DNA from: Rotaria sordida
Taxonomy: Eukaryota; Rotifera; Eurotatoria; Philodinida; Philodinidae
Assembly (NCBI GenBank): GCA_905250125.1
Contig: CAJNOL010000148.1
Coordinates: 62,001-126,000 of the forward strand
Length of the DNA: 64,000 nt
Reading direction: 5' to 3'
Made by a program: the position numbers and the translations under genes. The notes beneath the pieces were generated by a model, which saw only the letters and a list, made by a program, of their open reading frames with translations, did no database searches and was not told the origin of the DNA. This document shows positions 1-11,718 of the stretch, piece by piece. Positions within the stretch are counted from its first letter, which is position 1. Each line of letters begins with the position of its first letter.

Positions 1-3000
1 GCAAAACCAAAATCAACCTACAAACAATGAGTAATCGAAATAATTGAGGAAATATAAAATGAAAAACAATAGTTATAATTACAAGCAAGAGTAGTTTTTT
101 TTTTATGATGATGAACCTAATTTATTTAATGTTACTAACAGAAAGGATCGATAAAATTGGATTTGCAGGAAAACACTCATGATTAGAGCTCGTCGGGTCC
201 AAAAATGTTGGACTTAGATCGAGACCGTAATCTTAATTTCAACGAAAGCTTTTAATCTAAGTCTGATAGATGCTATTACTTTTTATCAATTGTTTATATT
301 CTACTATTAACACATCCAACACATATCTTAAACAATCTTAATGATAATCTTATAATAATCAATTCATAATTAACTGTTACTTTTAGAGTACAAACCGTTG
401 GATCGATTCCACGAGCAATCCAGAGGGACTCTAATCTTGACCATGTCAAGTTTTTTACTTTAGTAAATTCAGAATTTGAATTGAAATAAAAAAACAAAAA
501 TGTTATTCGTCTCATAACTGGTCACAAGCTTAATCAGTTAGGAGTGGTATCTATAGCCCGTCGGGTTCTAAATTTTCGGATCCAGGCCCAGTTGTCGGGC
601 CGTATTTAGATACTCCCAATGAAGTATGCTAATCGTAATTGGACAGCCGCCTCGAAGATATGAAATGTTTTTCTTTTCTCTTTTGTTTCTATTAGGCGAC
701 AAGTGCATCCTATACATCTAATTTATTGTAAAGAAAAAAATATTTTCGAATAGAATAAAAACAATCATATCAATAAAATATCAAATTTATAATGATGATG
801 GATATGTTCTATCTATGAATATTGATCATTACTAAATGTCTTGACTTGATCAATTATAATGACAAATCGGATGAGAAAAGAAAAACTAATTCTATTAATA
901 CTCATAAATTTCTTTCGATATTTTTCCTATTCTACTAATAAAAAAAAATTCATCTAATACTAATTATTTTTTAAAACCTGTCATTCATCGACGAATTTCT
1001 AACTAAAATTGAAAAACTCATATAAATTTGTTTAATTTATTAAATTTTATCAAATTTAAATTGTATTTTAATTACTTACCAATTTACAATAGCCTTTAGA
1101 ATCTAATAAAAGATTTTCCGGCTAAAAAAAAAAACAAAAATTTTAACATATTAACAAATTATTAAAAATAAAAATTTGTTTACTTTTAAATCTCGATAAA
1201 CAATGCCTTTGCTATGCAAATAACTAAATGCTTCAATAACACAAGCACTATAAAATCTAACTTCGGACTCTTCAAAAATTCCTCTGTTACGTAATAATGT
1301 CCATAATTCTCCACCTAAACAACATTCTAATAACATATATAAATATTTTCGATCTTTAAACGTCTTATATAATCTAAATATAAAACAAAACAAAAAAAAT
1401 TTTGTTTCTACTTAAATGAAAAACAAAATTTACCTGACGATAAAATCCGATCGAGTTTCCATCATAATATTTCTTTCATTCATTACATGTTCTTGTTGTT
1501 TCATAGCAACAATATGTTGTTTTTTCATTTGTTTAAGACTATATTTCTTTGAATTTCTTGTATCTTGTACCTATATAAATAAATAATAGAAAAAAAAAAA
1601 AGAATTTTCTTTTTTTTCTTCTTTTTTTACCAATTCAACACGTCCAAAACCACCAACGCCTAACGTGCAAACAATTTCAATATCAGCTAAACGAAGATTT
1701 TTTAAATCTCGCTCATCTTCACCACTAATAAATGTTGTACTATAAAAGAATTTTTAGTTTATTAGAATATAAATAAATAAATAAACAAATATATCAACAT
1801 ACGCTTTACGTGCATATCGAACAGATTCATCACGTTTTAATCGTGATAATTCATCGGCTATCATTTCACGATAACTTTGTCTATCAAGTACGAGACATGT
1901 TACACCATTGGGATCATCAGCAATAACATTAAATGGTCGAGTTTCTTCTCTAAAAAAAAAAAAAAAAAAAAGAACCAAAAAATCGACATTGTTACAAAAC
2001 TATAAATTATTTTTACGATTGAAGTGCAGCTTCTCCAAATGAATCACCACGTTCAAGATGTCGAACATAAACTGGTGTATCCCATTTCGATTTTGCTTGT
2101 GTTATTTGAACTCGTCCTATGAAAAATTTTTGATTCATATTTTCAAAACAAAAGAAAGAAACTAAACAAACCTTTAGCAACAATATAAAATGAATCACCC
2201 TTTGCACCTTGTCGTACAATACATTCTCCATCAGCATAACTAACTTGATCAACTGCATCAGATACTTTACTAAGAATATCTTCACGTAAACTTTCAAATG
2301 TTTTAATACTATAGTAGAAAAAAAAAAACATAAAACCAATATGAAAATTTAATTTTTCAATTTAAAAAAAAAAGAACAAACTTTTTCAATAATTCTAAAT
2401 GTTCAGTTTGTTTTTGCATTCCAGCTCGCATCATTATTGCTTGAAATGTTTGACGATCGACAGCCCATAGTTTACAATTTGATAAAGCTAACAAAAATTC
2501 AAATCATATTTATAAACCAAGCGAACAAGAATTTGAAAAATTTATTTAAACACTTTCGCTTGAGCGTTTTCACGTTTATTCGTGAAAACATGAAAATTCA
2601 GTTACGTTTATCATAAAAGATGCATGCAGACACTTCAAAAGATAATTTTTGCATCTAGAAAACGTCCAAAGAATTTTTTCACGATATTTTTTGGCATACT
2701 CCATCCATTAAAGTCATTTTAATCTGCAAAATACGTCAAAATTTTGCGGAAAAAAATTTTCTTGCACGTTTTCCGGATCGTTTGAAACGTCTTCATACAT
2801 CTTTTATGATAAAAATAGATGATTCTGAACGGGCGTGAAAACCGTTAAACACTTTTTTTAGAAATTCTTGTCCGCTTGGGAATAGTTCAATATATTTTCT
2901 TTTTTACCTTTGATGGATGCAGTTCGAGTGCAATTATATAAAATAGCTAATTCACCAAATACTCGACCAGGTCCCATAGTTGTTAATACTTTGCTATTTT

Positions 3001-6000
3001 TACTTACTTCAACTGTTCCTTCTACAAAAAACCAAAAGAATGTTTGATTTTTTTTTTAGTTTGTTTTTGACAAAATAAAATTTCATTTTTTTTTACCTTC
3101 CATAATATAAACAAGATTTCCAACATCACCTTCTTTAATAATTAAACTACCATCTTTATGTTCAAGTGGATACATACAATCAACAATTGACATTATTTGA
3201 TCCATTTCAAGATTTTTCATAAAATCATTATTTAATATTGCATCACATAAAAATTCTTTTGTCCTATTTGATTCACAAAAAAGAAACAAAATTAATAGTA
3301 TTATTTGTGAATATATATTTCATGAGGGAGGTTTCTCAATGTACTCATAGCTTTAGATTCTGTACTATGTACATCATGTAGATCCTAATGAGTTTTGAAT
3401 ATTCTGAAAAGAATTCGAACTTTAAGCTTATTGTTGGACCCTCGCAGAAAAATTGATTTTCAAATTTCGACTTGAAGTTCTATACAGATACTGGTCTTAA
3501 CGAGATGAGGTTATTGTGAAAATTTCAAGTCTTTTGATTTGCTCCTATCCTGAAATAAGAACATCAGATCTACCGATGTATACACGAGTAATGTAAACGA
3601 TCAGGGTTTGTCTTAGCCATATCTTAGGATGGGAACAATGCAAATATCTAAACTTTTCATAGTAAACTGTTATAGGTAGGTCCTGCTAATATGAAAAGTT
3701 TCAAGTCGAAATTTGAAACTGAATTTTTCTAGCGTTCCTGCAGAGGACGACAGCATTATGCAAAAAACTGCCGTCAATATGTAGTATGTCAGCAGCAATA
3801 AGCTAAGAGTCTGAACTGTTTCCAAGATATTCGCAGCTCATTAGGGTCTCCATGATGCACATAATCTCGGCTCAAAAACGATTAATCATTTGAGGGACTT
3901 CCCGCGTCAGATAGAAATTATATGACTATTAACGGGTGCCCCACAAAATATGAATCCTGTCAATGTTTTGTATATTTCTCAGCAGCCTTTCAACATAATG
4001 GAACGATGTTTTTTTTTCTTATGGATTCTTTGTTCGATTCTCTATAAATTTGCATATTTCACTTAAACCGAACTACGTACCTCATTTGCCTAGACCTAAT
4101 GAAACGAATAAATTCAAAATATGACGTGTTTCAAAAGTTTTCTTTTATTAGACGTTATATTAATCATACAAGACTTCAAGCAATTATTAATATAAAACTA
4201 ATATTCACGCCAGAATTAAAGACGACTAGGTATAAGCTCAGTAACTCAACAACGGTAACAGTTAGCGATCTGCGGCATTCTCAGAAACCCAAAGAGGAGA
4301 ACTCCGAATGCTTTCTTTGTCTGACACTATATAAGACAAAATTATTTTAAAACTCATCAGTTCAATGACAACGATGTTTCATGTCAATGAAATTCTGATA
4401 AAGTTTACCAAAAAAATCAAAAGAAAACAAGAAGATAACCACTTAAATTGTGCTTTAAACTACAGATTTAAAGTCTCCTCTATTAGAAATACATGTCGAA
4501 ATTTAAATTACATCGAAATGGAATACTATTTTCATGAATTCTTTTCAAAGATAATGAGTTTTAAAATAATTTTGTCTTATATAATATTAGATAGAAATAC
4601 GTATGAAGGTTTCTTCTTTCGATTGCTGAAAACTACAGATCGCCAACTGTTGCTGTTGTCGAGTTATTAAGATTACACCCACCTCTTTTTAGTTCTGGCA
4701 CGAAGATTAGCTCTAATGAAGTCTTGATAAGAATCAAAGACTTAACTATTATTATTAATCAATAAGAAAAGGACGTTGAGTTTTTTTGTTTTGAAAAACA
4801 AACTATAGAAGTATTTCTCCTAGATAAAGAAGATGATTAATATTTTTTCTTGAATAAACAGTAATAGTTAAGTCTTCAATTCTTACAAAAACTTGATTCG
4901 AGCTAATTTCGGACTGACAATTGATTGAAGTCTTGAATGTGAATAAAATAAAGGCTAAAAAAAGAAGTTTTTTTATTGAAAGTGTCGTACCCTGAATCTA
5001 TTTGTTTTATTGGGACTAAAAAAAAAAAGTAAGATATGCTACGTCATTCGAGTAAAAAAATGCAAATTTATAGAGAATCAAATGAATAATCTATCGAAAA
5101 AAAAATTGTGTTATTATGTTGATATGCAAAATAGTAAGAAGGTTCATTTTTTACGGGCCATCGATTACAATCATTTGTATGCATAAGATAAATGTATATT
5201 TTTATTACTTATTTTTATATTCATTTAATACAATACGATATTATATTATATTATGCTTATTTATTTATTTATTAACAGACAATTCTAAGAAATGAAATTT
5301 GTCATGTTCATTATAACTAAGAAAACATAGTCAATAAAAGATTGACCTTGAAGATCATTTATACATCGAAGTTTTTCTGTTTACAATAAATGTCACCGAA
5401 TGTCATCAGTAAATATCGGCCTAAACGACTATCGTGTCCCTTGTTTTTTTTTTCGACTAGATATTTAATTATTTTTAACAGATTCGAATTTTTTTTATAC
5501 TTACCATTATTATATGTAGTGAAATATTTTCAAATGAATATTTATTTATAATTCTATTTTAATTGATTTCTGAATATACTAAGTTTTTCTCTTTTTTCTA
5601 TATAAAAAAAACAAAATTATAAGTAGATTACATTCTTAAGGCGATTGGAAAACATCTGGAAATAGTTTATTTGTTCGCATACACATAAAATCTTTAGTAA
5701 TGAACAAGTTATATATTTGAATGATATTTGTAAATTTTTTTTTTTTTTTTCTTCATAGTAAAAGCTTCGTGTCTGTTGATCCTTATTAGCATGAAACTAT
5801 TTGACTATTCAATTGCATCAAACGACTGCAGCTCTTCAATAACAACAACAACAAACATTACTAACTTATTCCCGTATATCAACCTCCGCATTTGTCTATA
5901 TGTTCCTTATGGAAAAAATTAGCTATGTTAGATTATACGTTTGACATTCAATAAAAATGATATTTTCACTTGTATTATCTAATATAAAAGATTAGTTCTC

Positions 6001-6617
6001 TTGAGTATTCTAATCGTTAAATGTATTCATAAAAAAAAAGAAACCAATGCACTATTAGTGGCCTTGTCGAATAACTATAATAATCTATTCTTAGTGTAGA
6101 TCGATATTTCCAGATGAGGACCTTTGTCCTTTATCTTCTTCTTTTTTTTTTTTGTCGATGATCGATCTCAGTGACGTAGATTTGTCAAAGTCAAGGTTAT
6201 AGATCTACTATCTTACCGATCGGATTTATCAAATGCTTGAAGAACAACACGTAAATCTTTGGATTTTTTATGTTGAGCTGGTTCAGCACTAATAGCTGTA
6301 CGTTTTATACGTTGTTGTTTTGTTGGCGATGGTAAATCAAGATTTGATGTACGTGGTGATGTACTTATTCCCATACCATTATTTAAACCAGTTGTTATAA
6401 CAAATGTTGAATCATATTTGGATATTTCTTGTTCAAGTTTTGTTATATAACTATCTTTTTCTTTAATAATTGATTCTTTCATTGATATAACTTCATCTTT
6501 TTTGTGTAGTTGATTTTGATAATCAGTACGTAATTTATTAATTGTATTTTCAGCATCTTCAAGTTTTTTAGCGCCCTCACGCAGCGCCAGCCGCAAATCA
6601 TGCATCGATTGGGTCAT
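1..6617 (-). CDS. PRKG1: cGMP-dependent protein kinase, I-beta-like transcript, 3'-partial
   Basis: Serine/threonine kinase activated by cGMP, a cytosolic effector of NO/guanylate cyclase signalling. Exons (minus strand, in order): 6617-6217, 3263-3097, 3021-2908, 2487-2382, 2308-2172, 2116-2017, 1949-1803, 1739-1631, 1570-1434, 1373-1184, 1121-1080, 17-1. All junctions keep frame and give about 555 residues before the window ends at VDFGFA, the DFG motif. The order is an N-terminal coiled coil for dimerisation (about residues 1-75), an autoinhibitory segment KRTAISAEP, cyclic-nucleotide domain A ([15 protein letters not shown]), domain B ([19 protein letters not shown]), then the kinase (P-loop [23 protein letters not shown]). 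Position-by-position likeness to mammalian PKG I is high. Introns are 50-100 bp except four (18-1079, 2488-2907, 3264-6216 and the distance to the upstream exon), which carry repeats. The rest of the kinase lobe and the C-terminal tail are outside the window. Confidence 0.95.
18..1079 (-). other. Long PKG intron with short palindromic repeats
   Basis: Intron between the PENLLLD exon and the DFG exon. It has a donor GTAAGT at 1079 and an acceptor TTTGTAG ending at 18. No coding signal is visible inside. It holds a palindromic element at 548-612 and a related GC-rich motif at 184-200, both containing GCTCGTCGGG or GCCCGTCGGG-like sequence in an otherwise AT-rich stretch. Confidence 0.7.
548..612. 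repeat. Short palindromic element, GCCCGTCGGG type
   Basis: Outer arms TATCTATAGCCCG and CGGGCCGTATTTAGATA pair with each other around a GC-rich core containing GGATCC. The motif recurs at 184-200, 28790-28828 and 50774-50840. It is probably a very small non-autonomous DNA element. Confidence 0.5.
2517..2880. repeat. Foldback element in a PKG intron
   Basis: The left end CCAAGCGAACAAGAATTT and the right end AAATTCTTGTCCGCTTGG are near-perfect inverted copies. Homology continues inward for about 120 bp (both arms share ATCATAAAAGATG). It fills the intron between the exons at 2382-2487 and 2908-3021. There is no open reading frame, so it is MITE-like. Confidence 0.65.
3320..3906. repeat. Foldback element, group A, full copy
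   Basis: About 590 bp with degenerate inverted arms of about 120 bp. The left arm contains ATGTACATCATGTAGATCC and the right arm, reversed, contains ATGTGCATCATGGAGACCC; both run into TTAGCTTATTGCTGC-like sequence. Inner segments also pair (TTTCGACTTGAA with TTCAAGTCGAAA). It is non-coding and sits in the intron between PKG exons 6217-6617 and 3097-3263. It resembles 48118-48700 closely. Confidence 0.7.
4702..4911. repeat. Short inverted-repeat element
   Basis: Arms of about 70 bp: GATTAGCTC with AAGACTTAACTATTA on the left, and the inverse, TAATAGTTAAGTCTT with GAGCTAAT, on the right. It lies in the same large PKG intron. The rest of 3907-6216 is AT-rich intron with no recognisable coding sequence; the open frames at 4099-4350 and 4365-4670 look like chance. 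Confidence 0.45.
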
Positions 6618-8121
6618 CGATTTGTAATAATAGTCGACATATGCAAGAGATCAATTATGTAAAAAAAAAAAAAAGAAAAAAGAAAAACGAGTTTTGTTCT
6701 ACTCGATTTTATTTGTCTTGATGAGATCGCGAAATCTTTGTGATGCTACTGTTATTGCTGCTGCTGTTGTTGTTGTCGCCGCGTCGTCTTGCTTCTTCAT
6801 ATCAACACATTGACTTACGTCATCAAACGAACGAATGGTGACGATGAGAGACAAGAAAAGAAGGAGAAGAAGAAAAAAAAAAGAAAAAAAGTCTTATACT
6901 CTCTTGTGTCTATGTACAAAGCACCGCATCGACGTCATCGGAACATCATCATCATTATCGTACATTAACTAATTTATGCTTCCGCATATTTTTTTTTCCT
7001 TTTTTTCTATTCTGCTTTACTTCTGTGTCTTCATTTATATGTATACGGTTATGTTAGATGGATGAAAAATACTCGTATTTCCTTAATTCTTGGTATCCTG
7101 TTTGCCGGAAGTTTCCGCTTTTCTTTGGCTTTTTTCTTTATCCATACATATGGACAAGGAAAAAAAAATAGAGATGCTAGATATATTTATATGTATGTTG
7201 CTGTTGATGCTGGAGGGCAAACAGAGCAAAACTAGTTTCTTTTGGGCATTCTTTTGTCGTTTTCTTTTTCTTCTTTTATTTTTGACATCTACTTATATGA
7301 TTGTGCGCCCTTTCAAATATCCATCAAGTCAATCTTTCCTGCTGCATAAAGAAATTGTCGAAATTAGAAACCTCTATTAACCAGTAATATCAAGATATAT
7401 GCTTTATGTGCATCATAACTTCTCTCCTTTTTTTTGTTGTATATTTTTATATCAATTTCTTATTTAATTCTATTGTTATTCTAAACTTAGATTATGTCTA
7501 AACATAAGCACATCCGTATTTTGTATCAATTGAGATCACAACACTCGTTGCTCTTTTTCTTTCTAATTGTATCTATCCTGGTGGATGCAAATAGCAATTG
7601 ACAAGCGACTGGTGGTAGTTACACATATATATATATATATATTTTTTTTTTTGTTTTTTTTGATAGATGAGTCGTTTTGTATGTACCACCCGTTGTCTTC
7701 AAGTCCAGCAATGTCTCTTGCAAGATATTTCATCTATAGGAAGATGAATGAAAGACTATAACGATGACAAGAAGAACGAGTAACATTGCAATGAGACTAA
7801 TTGAAGACGAACATCTTAAGAAAAGAAGAAGAAAATAGATAGAAACATTTTGAAGAGGCGGAGAACGCTTATACTTTGTCAATTGATTTGGCGAGCATAT
7901 TCAATCGACACAATAAGCTCTATACATATATATATATATACATACAACCGTTTAATACCAGTGTCTGTTTCTATTATGTATGTATATATATATATATATA
8001 TGAAAATCACTTTCTCATTGATAGTTATGTATGAAATGAAATATTTGGATGTCATTCTCTTTCTTTTTTCTTTTTTTTTTACTGTATTATAAACATGTAC
8101 TGCTTTACCAGCTCTACTTAC
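6618..8121. other. Intron and promoter region between the two PKG first exons
   Basis: Polypyrimidine and polypurine tracts, GCT/GTT-rich repeats near 6740-6785, and TA microsatellites at about 7624-7642, 7924-7940 and 7981-8000. No convincing coding sequence is present. It probably contains the promoter for the I-beta-like exon. Confidence 0.5.
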
Positions 8122-8411
8122 CAATTGGACTTTTCCCATATAATTAGTGTACAGAGTGTTGATGGAGGTGCTGAAACACCAAATCGATGTTGCTCATTAT
8201 CTGTATGACAATATTTATTGAAAGATTGATAGACTGGAAATATACTTTGATATTTATCTAATTGTGAACGTAATTCATTTATTTCATATTTATTATTATT
8301 AATAATTATTTCTAAATCATGAATACGTTCATCACGTTCATCTAATTCTGTTTGATGTTGATACCATAGTCGAGTTAATATTCTAGAGAAATATTGTATT
8401 ATTGAATTCAT
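8122..8411 (-). CDS. PRKG1: Alternative first coding exon of PKG (I-alpha-like N-terminus)
   Basis: An open exon of 96 codons plus two bases, starting at the ATG at 8411 and ending at a consensus donor GTAAGT (8121 downward). Residues LDERDERIHDLEIIIN and NELRSQLDKYQSIFPV form a coiled coil that matches the mammalian PKG I-alpha leucine zipper and its hinge (LHKCQSVLPV). RFGVSAPPS lies where the I-alpha autoinhibitory GISAEP motif is found. The exon ends in phase 2, exactly like the 6217-6617 exon, so it joins the shared exon at 3263 in frame (TGG, then ACA AAA GAA). Reading through instead of splicing gives a stop at once (TGG TAA). I infer a second, upstream promoter. No transcript evidence is available here. 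Confidence 0.8.
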
Positions 8412-10240
8412 ATTGAGAAGAATTGTTACTTATTGGATATTGTTGTCGATAAACAACCCATTTTTATACGAAGAAAATGGATATCAATAAAAAAGAACAA
8501 ATAGATTTTCAATATGTTGTCTCAATATAGTAACAATTATGACCTTTATTTAGCAATGTACCCAAATATCTGGATTTATTCTCTTGGAAATAATTTCATC
8601 GAACTAATTGATAGAAGAATTAGAAAAAAAAAAAAAGTCAAAGCTTTATTGTTATTGTTGTTATAATTATTTTTCCACAATATTCACTTTGTTTATTTTA
8701 ATATAATAAATACATTTATATTATTAAAATAATAATATTATAGAATTTCTATCAATGTTATTTAATAGTTAAATAATATGCAAATTTTCTCATTCATAGA
8801 TAAATAAGATTATATTTTAGTTAGTTTAGTTCTATGATATAATTATTTCCGAGGAGAAGAAAAAACAACGAATTTTAACTCATTTGGAGATCAATTTGGC
8901 CAGTCATTATTTGATGAAAACAACACATAATTACTTTATTTCTTTTGACAAATACCTCTAAATAATAATCTTGTAGCTTAAAAAAGGAATTTATTATTAT
9001 AACAAATGTTATTTTGTTTTGTAGCTTATACTTGAGGCATCAGAAACGATTATTAAAAAAAACAATAATTATACATATGTTGTTCATTCATATAATTTTC
9101 ACATATAAGAAAACGATTGGAAGATTTCTTTTTTTTTTTTTTTGTTTTGTTTTAAAGATAATAAATATAGAATAACTAAATATATTCTTCCTATGATATA
9201 AATCTTGAATAAATTATAAACTATGAAGACCAGATCTCTATTTGTATACGAAGCTATATAAAATGGTACAAACTGACATGGCAATCAATCATTATTATCC
9301 GAATGATGAATTTCAAGATGCACGAAAGCAAATGATAACCCTGAAATGATTGATTAACTTCGATGTTCTTTGACACAAGAATAAGTGGTTTTTAGTGGTT
9401 AGAAAAAAGAAAATATCTATTCAGATAATTTTTTTATCTTACTTACTTGATAAATTCAGACAGACACATTCTTGAAAATATTTATAGATTTTTTTTTTTC
9501 TTGAATAAGTACTTCTAAGAACAGGTCATGATGTACACCATTATACTAGTACAAAGATATCATTCATGGTTAATCAATTAACAGAAAAAAATGAAAAATA
9601 AAATGTATACAAATTTATTAATCCGAAAGTCACAATATGAATTTATATAACGTCATTTGTAAAACATAATCAATATAATATCTCAACGGAAATTCTTCAT
9701 AATTATTATCCGTACATTAAAAAGAAGAAGGTAATAATATTATTTTTTTTTAATGAAAGTACAAGAATATATAAGGATCATCCTTAGTTTGCTTTCATTC
9801 ATAGTTTATCCCATGCGAAATTTTTGTGAGAAATAATTTAATAGGAAATTAGAGCTATTTCTCAAGGATCCATCTGCATTTTTGCCAAAATTATTGCTAT
9901 TTACATTTGTACCATAAATGCATGATTTGTATAAATTCTCCCACACAAAAACATTTCAAACTGAAAATTATGTCAATCAACTATCCGTCATATAACCTAT
10001 GTCTGGTAAAAATCTTAGCTCGAACCGTTGAAGTGTTGTTGATTAATGACGTAAATATTGTTCTAAATGAGTATGAAAATTATATACGAAAGATTAGTAA
10101 ATATAAAATTGCTACGAAAAATATTGTTAGATTTTTATCCAAAAACAATTAAATTTATTCCAGCTTCGTCACGAATAAAAATTCAGTATAAAAAAAAGAA
10201 AAACTCTGTTTTTACATATACAATGTATAATATGAGAAAA

Positions 10241-10300
10241 AACAAGTTAATCGATGGATAATCATAATTCGACGTATAATTATCCATCGATTAACTTGTT
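10241..10300. repeat. Perfect 22-bp inverted repeat
   Basis: 10241-10262 and 10279-10300 are exact reverse complements, separated by 16 bp. The arms are AACAAGTTAATCGATGGATA plus AT. A homopolymer T tract follows. Confidence 0.85.
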
Positions 10301-10895
10301 TTTTTTTCCTCATAGTAGACACATTATATGTATATAAATAGAATTTTTCTATTTGTACTGAATTGTTATTTGTCACGATGGTCGAAAGCTTGAATAAATT
10401 TGATTTTTTGAATAAAAATCTAAGAATGTTTTTCGTAGTAGTTTTTTACTCATTAATCTCTTGTTTACATTCTACTACTTTCATTATGAAAATCATATAG
10501 TTATGTTACCATTTCTGTTTACTGTTTTCTTAAGGAAGAAAAAAAACCACTTGGGTTTTTAATAGATTCGAACAGTTCGTAAGAGGGACGACCAAAACAG
10601 ATACTCTTCGATGTTTTTAGAAGTGATCTTTGTTAAAAAAAAAAACAAGTCGACGAACTTTTTTTCTGCAAAAAATTCAACTGGATTCCCCTCTAAGTGC
10701 TAAGTCAAAAAATGAATTTAATTATAAAATCATTTGATCAATGGAAGACAAGTTCTTAGTCTGTAAAACGTCATTAAGAGAAGAAAAGAAGAAATAATTA
10801 ACCAATAAAAACAATGTTTTCATTAAAATGATTCTGTGAGTAGGACGTTAGCTGAATTCTTTCGAGAAAAAAAAGCTCATCGAAACACATATAAG

Positions 10896-11423
10896 TCGAC
10901 TCACAAGGGAAGGTTCCCAAGTATGACTCATCAATTGAACTAGTATCTTACTTATAAGTAGACTTCGACGAGACTATTAGAAGCCTATAATAGGTCGTTT
11001 TCGAATTATAATAATTTTACTGAATTTTTTATCTATGACAAGATATTTGTGAAAAAATCTGGAATTTTCCCCATACGTAGGTCTCGTAGACTATAAATTT
11101 CATTGAAAATTTCAGCCCGAATTAATGTATTGCTCTTGAGATATTGAATATCCAAAAACAATCATTTGTCACAAGAAAAGGTAAGTAAACCTAGTCTTTT
11201 CAATAAGAGCAACACATCTTTTTGTGCTGAAATTCCATGCTTCGATTTTTTTTCACAAATACCTTGCTAGATATTTTAAAATATTCAATAAAAATGTAAT
11301 AACTTTGGAAAGACATCGCAAGGAGACAAACCACTATAGGTTTCTACTAGCTTCGTCAGGATCTACTTATGGACAAATTATTAGTTCGATTGGCGAAACA
11401 CACTTCGAGCCCATTGAGTCGAA
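10896..11423. repeat. Foldback element
   Basis: The ends GTCGACTCA and TGAGTCGAAC are inverted. Arms of about 190 bp share motifs such as AAGTAGA, GACGA and AGAAGCCTATA versus, on the other arm reversed, AAGTAGAT, GACGA and AGAAACCTATA. The divergence suggests an old copy. It is non-coding. Confidence 0.6.
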
Positions 11424-11718
11424 CAATTTTTGAGTTCGCACCTAGCCAGTTAAATTTTTTTGAAATCATACATTTATGGTACAAACGTGAATATCCATAA
11501 TTTTAGCAAAAATAAGTTTGAATCCTTCAAAAATTGCTCAATATTATTATTAAACGATTCCTTAATGAATTCTGTAATAGATAAACTATGAATGGAAGAA
11601 AATTGAAAATGATTCTTATGTATCTATATTTTTCATTTTAAATCTTTTTATTAAATAATATAAAATCAAAAATGAATACATTCAGTTTGAATTAATTTGT
11701 TTTATTTTATTTTTTTGT

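Larger units (their letters stand above)
8412..11718. other. Intergenic, repeat-bearing
   Basis: No recognisable gene. Open frames at 9907-10261 are Ile/Lys-rich and match nothing I know. The stretch holds a perfect hairpin at 10241-10300 and a foldback element at 10896-11423. It probably includes the promoter of the I-alpha-like PKG exon just upstream of 8411. Confidence 0.5.

Noticed and set aside
4099-4670. Two adjacent plus-strand open frames of 83 and 101 codons
   Set aside because: They sit inside the large PKG intron on the opposite strand, are Ile/Lys/Phe-rich, and match no family pattern.
7850-8139. Overlapping frames on both strands near the upstream PKG exon
   Set aside because: They run through TA microsatellites and give IYIYIY runs, a by-product of simple sequence.
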